From assembly GCA_009763385.1 (NCBI GenBank), contig CM019823.1, positions 88,919,104-88,983,103 of the forward strand: DNA of 64,000 nucleotides, read 5' to 3'. Positions 57,298-64,000 of the stretch are shown in pieces. Within the stretch, counting starts at the first letter, position 1, and every line of letters starts with the position of its first letter. The notes beneath the pieces were generated by a model. That model had not been told where the DNA came from. It ran no database searches and saw only the letters and a list, made by a program, of their open reading frames with translations. Both the position numbers and the translations under genes were made by a program. The DNA comes from Coix lacryma-jobi var. lacryma-jobi. Its lineage: Eukaryota > Streptophyta > Magnoliopsida > Poales > Poaceae.

Positions 57298-59407
57298 TGA
57301 AGGACTGAGAATACAAAAGCAAGGCGACCAGAGGGGGGGTGAATGGGAGCCAATCAAATTTCTCTCGAAACTTTGGCCAAGTGTCCCAAATTCAACCCCG
57401 AAAAGCACGGACTCAAAACGTGATGCTCACGACCCTTGGAAGAGGGTGGATGATCCCTAGGATCACAGCGGAGCACCACCGAGCACAAGCGAAGCAACAA
57501 CCAAAAGCTCCAGCTCAAGTTCCCCCTTTGGAAAACCGAGTCCCGAACGTAGATTGGAGGCTACATCGAGAAATCTCTAAACACCTATGCTAACAAGTGG
57601 CAAAGATACTTAGAAATGTTTCTTGGTTAACTCTAGGGCCAAACGAGAAGTCCGAAAACCAAGCGGAAAAGCCAGGACGGCAAATGCACTGAAAAATAGC
57701 CTTCAGCAGGGTCCCGGACAGTCCGCGGGTACGGTCCCGAACTGTCCGCGGCTACTGCGGACTGTCCGCGAAGCAAGCCCGGACTGTCCGCCGGCAAAAC
57801 TTGCCAAACAGCAAACTTGCTAAAGTCTGCTAGACAGGTCCCGGACTGTCCGCCAACCACAACGGCGGACTGTCCGCCGGTCAAATCGGACTTGTCCGAA
57901 CAGGCACCGCAGCCACTGATCTGGCTCGTGCCCGATGCGCGGATTGTCCGCGGGTACCATGGCGGACTGTCCGCGGGTACCCAGAAAGGGTGATTTTGGT
58001 CGCCCTCAACTCAAATCTTCCCCAAAACGAATCAAACCAAAATCCCACGTTCCCAAACTTGGAGAAGATGATCACGGGGTAGTTAGAAGACTATCCCCAA
58101 GAAATCATCCGCTCAAATCGACTAGAACTCCGAGAAATCACAAGGGAATGTGGATGAACCGAAAAAGCGCCACGAAAACGAAATCGTCCCGATCTATTTG
58201 ATCATGAGGAGTTAGATGAATTCCTTTGTTCGAAATGACCTCCTCAATGATACGAACAAAATGATTCAAACAGATTTCGCAAAGACGCACTACAGAGGGA
58301 GATCGAGAGACGGGAAAATCGCGGAGAAACGAAGAACACGAACCAAAACGCGAATCAACACAACGATCTACAGCCGAAGCGCAAACACATGCTACGACAG
58401 TGAGGTTACGGCCTCACTTCCTCAAAATCAACAGTACACAGAGGCAAGTCTCTCTACGGATCTCAGCTAGCTACAACAGGGGATAGGGAGAGCAGGAAAA
58501 CCCAAGAAGGCAAGAGCAAATGACGAGATGACTAACTGAGATAGATGGGAGGAGGGTGTCTCCCGACTACTTATCCTAATTCTAGCCTAAGTCTAATTCC
58601 TACTCTACCCCTCTCTAATTACAGAGCGAACCAGCTAAACCCTAAGGTTATTCTGGACCAGCTCGAAGATAGTGGTGATCCGACGACCACGCCCGCACAA
58701 CTCGTAGCGTCACCTCAACGCGGCCTCCCGATTGCTGCCACGTGCCATCCTCGCTCTGCCCGTCCTTTTCCCGGACACCGCACCCCCAGTTTTGTGGCCG
58801 AAATCGGGAAACCAGCCTTTTCACGCCATCCCCCGATTTTGAGGCCCAAACCGGGAAACCAGCCTCCAAGTCCATCACCTGAGTTTTGTGGCCCAAACTC
58901 AGAAACCCGTAGCGACCAGGTTTTGAGGCCCAAACCTAGAAACCGTCCTCAGCCCGAGTTTTGTGGCCCAAACTCGGAAACCCGCCGCACGCCCAGGTTT
59001 TGTGGCCCAATCCTGGAAACCGTCCACCCGGTGGTTTTTCTGTGGCTCAACCACCAAACCGGAGCTGTAGAGGGGATGCACCGCCCGTGCACCCCGTCCA
59101 CCGACACGTGTCCCCAGGTCCTCGACCCGAGCAACACCGCACCCCGCAAGTCTCCGCTCGTCGCTGTCCCAAGCTGTCAGCCACCACAGCTGATCCTCAG
59201 GCCCTCCGGTCCCTCAGTCCAAGCCTCACGTCCGCCCTTCACCGCTCCTGGTCCATTGGCACGACACGTCTCTACTTGACCTTCACCTCGCCTTCGATCA
59301 CTATCTCCGTGCTCGACACCTGCACAACACAAGCCAAAGAACCTGCGATCAAACCCGTTGACAATCACTCATCACACCGAGACCCGGCATACACCCATGT
59401 ATCCGCA
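57298..59407 (-). repeat. A3 right LTR (5' LTR in element sense)
   Basis: 2110 bp from TGAAGGACTGAG to TATCCGCA. Compared with the left LTR it has an extra segment of about 60 bp near 57785-57843 within the motif array. Hairpin array at about 58782-59062. Confidence 0.88.
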
Positions 59408-60457
59408 AATTCGGATTTTGAGAAGTTTTGTAACTCTTTGGGTTTGGAGCATCAGTTTTCTTCCCCCTACACACCGCCCCAAAATGGTGTTGTAGAGAGG
59501 AAGAATCGGACCCTTGTTGAGATGGCCAGGACGATGCTCGATGAGCATAGTTCTCCTAGGCGATATTGGGCCGAAGCTATGAATACTGCATGCTACATTT
59601 CAAATCACATTTTTCGAAGAGCCTTTTTGAAAAAGACATCTTATGAGTTGCGTTTTGGTAGACAACCCAAGGTGAGTTATTTTAAAGTTTTTGGTTGCCA
59701 TTGTTTTATATTGTAGAAAGGCAACCTGGACAAATTTGAGTCTCGTTCTTCTGATGGTGTATTTTTGGGTTATGGCACTCACACTCGCGCATATCGTGTA
59801 CTTAACCTTGATACTAACCGAGTCATGGAGACATCCAATGTCACCTTCGACGAGACCATGGTTTGTCCTTCTTCTTGTTTTGAGCGTGCAGGTGATCATG
59901 AGGTTGCTGAGCCTCTTTTTGATGACGAGGACGAGGATGCTGAAGGCATGGATGACCCAGCATCGCCACCACCTGCTGTGCCACAAAGAGCGGCTTCTAC
60001 GACGACTCACGGCCCCGACACCTCTTCTTCTTGGGGGCCGTGGGAACCACCACCCCGAGCGGTACCTTTTGTACCCGGGGAGGCACCAGCTGCTGTTGAG
60101 GGGGAGATCACGTCTGCTCGGGAGGCGCCACGCCATATCCAGCGCTAGCACCCCCCTCAGCAGATGATCGGCAGCATCCACGAATGTGTCACTCGGTCCA
60201 GGTCACAAAACATTTCTCACTTTGCTCAATCTGCATTTGTTGCTAATTTTGAACCCCGAGATGTTGGACACGCTTTGACGGATCTTGATTGGGTCAATGC
60301 CATGCATGAGGAGTTAGAAAATTTTGAGCGAAATCGGATTTGGGTTCTAGTTCCACCTCCTCCAGACTGTAATCCTATTGGGACAAAATGGGTTTTCAAA
60401 AACAAACAAGGAGAGGATGGCCACATTGTGAGGAACAAAGCGAGACTTGTGGCCAAG
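59408..60457 (+). pseudogene. Copia integrase-to-RT fragment on the + strand
   Basis: The frame starts NSDFEKFCNSLGLEHQF, just after the second catalytic Asp of integrase, and runs through PPQNGVVERKNRTL and the linker. It reaches the first RT blocks (IGTKWVFKNKQGE, then KARLVAK) and ends there. Stops are at 59714-59716 (AAG to TAG) and 60146-60148 (CAG to TAG). It is family A by close similarity to A1 residues about 274-622. Both ends are blunt joins to LTR sequence: the A3 LTR end on the left and a mid-LTR point on the right. It is a remnant of a + strand element. Confidence 0.88.
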
Positions 60458-61903
60458 GCGGCAATCGGGAGGTTGCGTCGAGGCAACGCTACGAGTTGTG
60501 CGGGCATGGCCGTCGGATTCACCTACCACCGAGTTGGTCCAGAATAACCCTAGGGTTTAGCTGGTTTGCTCTGTAATTAGTTAGGGGTTGAGTGGGAATT
60601 AGGAATAGTTAGAATTAGGATAAGTAGGGGGAGACACCCACCTCCCCATCTATCTCAGTTAGTCATCTCAGTCATTTGCTCTTGCTTTCTAGGGTTTCCT
60701 GCTCTCCCATTCCCTGTTGTAGCTAGCTGAGATCCGCATAGAGACTTGCCTCTGTGTTCTGTTGATTTTGAGGAAGTGAGGCCGTAACCTCACCATTGTA
60801 GCGTGTGGTAGCCACACGGCTGCAGATCGATGACTTGATTCGTGTTTTGGTTCGTGTTCTTCGCGTTCTTCGTTTCTCCGCGATTTTCCCGTCACTCGAT
60901 CTCCCTCTCCAGTGCATGTTTACGAAATCTGTTTGAATCAACTTGTTTGTTTTGTTGAGGAGGTCAATTTGACCAAAGAAATTCATCTAACTCCTCACGA
61001 ACAAGTAGATCAGGTTGATTTCATTTTCGTGGTGCCTTTTCGGTTCATTCACCTTCCCCTTCAATTTCCCGTTGATTGGATCGATTTGAGCAGATGATTT
61101 CCTAGGGATAGTCTCCTAACTACTCCGTGATCATCTTCTCCAAGTTTGGGAACGTGGGATTTTGATTTGGATCGGATTTGGAGAGATTTGGGAGAAGGGC
61201 GATCAAAATCGCCCTCTCTGCAGGGTCACGGACAGTCCGCGGTTTACACCGGCGGACAGTCCGGGGGTCGGGTTCCAGCCAGACCAGTGGCTGCGGAGCT
61301 CGTTCGGAGAAGTCCGTTTTGACCCACGGACAGTCCGCCGTTGTGTTTGGCGGACAGTCCGGGATCATCCAGGGACTTCTCAGCAGCTGTGTGTTTTTGC
61401 TCACTTGGCCGGCGGATAGTCCGCCACCAGAGCGCTGACAGTCCGCAGTAGGGGCGGACAGTCCGGGACCCCAGGGCCGGATAGTCCGGGAACCTGCTGT
61501 GTACTCCGGTTTAGTGCGTTTGCTCTCCCGGCTTTTCCGCTTGGTTTTTGGACTTCTCGTTTGGCCTTGTAGTTGACCAAGAAACCTCTCTAGGTATCTT
61601 TGCTACTTGTTAGCTTTGGTATTTGGGGATTTCTCGACGTAGCCATCTATCTACGTTCGGGACTTGGTTTTTGGGGGCAAACTTGAGCTGAAGCTTTTGG
61701 TCTTTGGGTTGCTTGAGCTTTGTGGTGCTCCGCTGTGATCCTAGGGATCATCCACCCTCTTCCAAGGGTCGTGAGCATCACGATTACGATTGGTGCTTCT
61801 CGGGGTTGATTTTGGGACACTTGGCCAAAGTTTCGAGAGAAATTTGATTGGCTCCCATTCACCCCCCCTCTGGTCGCCTTGCTTTTGCATTCTCGGTCCT
61901 TCA
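60458..61903 (+). repeat. A4 LTR, 5' truncated, + strand
   Basis: It begins at GCGGCAATCGGGAGG, matching A2 LTR from about 34199, and ends CTCGGTCCTTCA before a PBS. It has the GGACAGTCCGC motif array (about 61226-61500), so it belongs to the A3-like LTR subfamily. The first 680 bp of the LTR, including the hairpin array, are missing. Confidence 0.85.
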
Positions 61904-61905
61904 AT

Positions 61906-61917
61906 TGGTATCGGAGC
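61906..61917 (+). promoter_or_regulatory. A4 primer binding site
   Basis: TGGTATCGGAGC follows the LTR end by two bases. Confidence 0.8.
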
Positions 61918-61966
61918 GGATTAAGGATCTTCCACCTTTGTCGGTTCTAGATCCACCGAAGGCGAC

Positions 61967-64000
61967 ATGGATCGCGGCGTGGGCAAACCGCCTTTTTTCG
62001 ATGGGACGAACTATGCGTATTGGAAGATACGCATGTCGGCCTATCTGCAGAGTATTGGTGCTTCCATTTGGGATATTTGCAACTCTGCTGATTACATGGT
62101 CTTGGCTGCTCGTGTCACTCAGCGTCAGATCGACGAGCACGATGCCAATAGCCGAGCCCGTAATGCTCTTTTCTCATGTTTGAGCATGAGTGAGTTTGAT
62201 CGTGTTTCTCACCTCGCTACGGCTCGGGAGATTTGGGCCAGCCTCATGCGTTTCCATGAGGGAACCTCTCAAGTCAAAACCCGGCTCTACGAGTCGTTCA
62301 AGCGAGAGTATGAGAACTTTCGACACATGCCTGGCGAGAGCATAGAAAGTTTATTCACTCGCTTTCAGGTGATTGTCAACAGGATGAGGGCTAATAAGGA
62401 GCAGTTGCCTTTCGACGATCATGAGAGAGCTTTGAAGCTTTTGCATACTCTTGATCGATCGGTGTGGATTCCAAGGTTCAGGCGATCATCGAATCGCCTA
62501 ACTATGAGACCCTCATGTGCGATGAGCTCTTCAGTAAGCTCAAGTCCAGTGAGATTGACGCCATGACAAGGGCTTCTTTTGAGAATCCTTCTGGCCCTAC
62601 TATTGCTTTGGTTTCTGGCTCTTCTGCTAACCCCTCTGGTGGCTTTGCTCTTTCATCTCTCTTTTCTGTCACAGAGGATCAGCTGGAGTCTTTGGGAGAT
62701 GAGGAGTTGGCTTTGCTTGCCAACCGGTTCACGCGGTTCCACAACAACCGCATGAACCATCGCCGCGGAGGAGAACGCTCGGGTTGTTTCGAGTGCGGCG
62801 ATCCCGACCACTTCATCGCCAACTGCCCCAAGAAGAACAAGCAATCGGGGAAGGGAGATCATGGGCACAAGTACGACTCCAAGCGCAAGGACAAGCACGT
62901 CCCCCCGAGGCACAAGCGGAGGGGCGGCTTCGACAAAGAGTACATCAAGAAGAAGTACTTGGAGAAGGCCCAGGCTAAGCAGCGTGCATTCTTCACCACG
63001 CTCAGCGACGTCGACGGCTCGGATGACGACTCCACTTGCTCAAGCGATGACGAGTCCGGGAAGAAGAAGAAGATCGAGGACGAGCTGAACGCACTTTTCT
63101 TCTTCACTGATGACGAGGGCTTCTGCACCATGGCGCTTGGTGACGAGGTCGACGGCAAGCTGGAGCACACCCCTCGGGACGATGACGATGACACCTCCCA
63201 GGTATCTCTCACCCACGATGAGCTTTCTGCTGAGGTTGAGAAGCTTACTGCTACCTTGCTTAGTCAGGATAAGCTGCTTAGGCGTGCTGCTAGAGAACGC
63301 AAGGAGTTTGGGCAGAAGTGGGAGGACACGGTGAAGGAGTTGGAGTTTGCTAAGTCCATCGTGGTCGTGTCTGAGGAGGGTGAGTGTGAGATGTGCACCA
63401 AGCACATGACTGACCTTCTCACTTTGAGAGGTAAGTATGCTGCTTTGGTAGGAGAGGTGGATGAGCTCAGGGCTAGGCCCATGTTGTTGGGTGCGTGCAA
63501 GACTTGTCCTGTCTTCCAAACCGAGTTGGCAGAGAAGAATGCCAAGATTGTGTCTCTTGAGAAGGCCAGCTCGGGTAGCACTTGTGTGGCTAGGTGTGCC
63601 TTGTGCGAGAGCTTGGAGATGGAGATTGCGAATGTCAAGCATGACAAGATGCAAACCGAGGAACAAAACACATACCTTCGGACCGTCTTGTCATGGGTGT
63701 CTTGTGGTGAGCCGCAGCTTGGGATGATGATCTCCCAGTTCAAGCGTGCTGCTGGAGGTCCGGGTGTCGATGTTTCTGCTTTTGAGAAGATTGGAGAGTC
63801 GAGTGGCCTGAACCCATGTGAGAAGCCTAACTCCACTACTACTCCCAAACTTACCAAGCTTCCACCCAAAGAGCCTGTCAAGCCTATCACCAAGGATGGA
63901 GTGGTTGGGGAACCTCCAAGAGCTCCACCCAAGAACCAAGTGTGGCATCCCAAACCCAACCACTTGAAGAACAAGCTTGATACGATGCCACCTATCCAGG
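61967..64000 (+). pseudogene. A4 copia gag, one frameshift, running off the window
   Basis: Starts MDRGVGKPPFFDGTNYAYWK and stays open until a one-base loss near 62466, where the VWDSK block of A1 is disrupted. The following frame is open from there to the window end with no stop that I could see. It covers the knuckle CFECGDPDHFIANC, the acidic region, and the coiled coil with CxxC pairs (one is CEMC, one CARCALC). The CKTCP pair is present. Compared with A1 it lacks a few residues after PGV. With a single lesion it is the best preserved gag in the right half; pol is beyond the window. Confidence 0.88.

Larger units (their letters stand above)
38238..59407 (-). mobile_element. A3 copia element with both LTRs, interrupted by a LARD-like element
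   Basis: The left LTR is 38238-38324 plus 47744-49732 (about 2076 bp without the insertion). The right LTR is 57298-59407 (2110 bp). Between them on the minus strand lie gag, pol and the noncoding tail in A1 order. All coding parts carry stops or a frameshift. No matching target duplication flanks it: the left flank is CCAAT inside a PBS, and the right flank is AATTC of an integrase gene. The left LTR has a PBS and gag on one side and a PPT on the other, so it is shared between two internal regions. Confidence 0.85.

Noticed and set aside
38238..59412. A target duplication around the A3 element
   Set aside because: The left flank CCAAT and right flank AATTC do not match beyond chance, so no simple insertion can be claimed.
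33519..61903. Pairing the A2 LTR (33519-35512) with the A4 LTR (60458-61903) as one element
   Set aside because: Their motif arrays belong to different subfamilies and A4 is itself followed by PBS and gag, so it is a 5' LTR of another copy.
1..64000. tRNA, rRNA or small nuclear RNA genes
   Set aside because: I looked for conserved cores and found only PBS sequences complementary to initiator tRNA. A dedicated search such as tRNAscan-SE would settle it.

Overview
The window is plant nuclear DNA, almost certainly from a grass (Poaceae). The evidence is nested LTR retrotransposons of grass type, a Tat-lineage Ty3/gypsy element with a spliced antisense gene, very large SIRE/Maximus-type Ty1/copia Gag proteins, and remnants of one intron-rich plant gene. 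A panicoid grass is plausible but unproven. I see no rRNA, tRNA, CRISPR array or bacterial-style operon. Nearly everything is transposable element, in several layers.

Layout. (1) 1-23044 is a decayed Tat-lineage Ty3/gypsy element on the + strand. Its 5' end lies outside the window. It has gag, protease, RT, two RNase H domains and integrase (1-5596), an antisense multi-exon gene (18043 to about 21000) and a 3' LTR (22609-23044). (2) Inserted into it is a complete, very young Ty1/copia element on the - strand, 5608-17267, called family A1 here. It has 2001-bp LTRs, the 5-bp target duplication CGCTA, and intact gag and pol frames. (3) The gypsy element lies in the 3' tail of a second copia family, B, whose LTR (23303-24880) is followed by a PBS, an intact 797-residue gag and a 19-codon stub of pol. 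(4) At 27400 family B stops abruptly and joins the 3' exons of a host gene resembling HEAT INTOLERANT 4 (27437-30192). (5) 30193-33518 is old intergenic sequence with a copia-type gag relic, imperfect 155-bp repeats and an LTR fragment. (6) 33519-64000 is a mosaic of diverged relatives of family A: a + strand LTR with a broken gag (A2), an inverted gag-PBS-LTR joined head to head, a - strand element with both LTRs (A3, 38238-59407), an integrase/RT fragment on + (59408-60457), and a truncated LTR with PBS and gag running off the window end (A4). (7) Inside the left A3 LTR sits a non-autonomous LARD-like element (38325-47738, target duplication AGTGT). It has LTRs of about 4.14 kb and an internal region of only 1.1 kb.

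How the parts work together. A1 is the only element with a full coding set, so it could supply enzymes to damaged relatives. The LARD-like element encodes no enzymes and would depend on another element. The host-gene remnant now lies downstream of a copia LTR and gag on the same strand.

The observations most worth checking are these: a short reading frame in the LARD-like element that begins like the histone H3 tail; arrays of covarying hairpins and of CGGAC/GTCCG palindromes in the family A LTRs; pol frames that open just after an acceptor-like TGTAG|G and have no usable ATG; and the antisense spliced gene in the gypsy element. Family and lineage names come from motif recognition by eye, with no database search.
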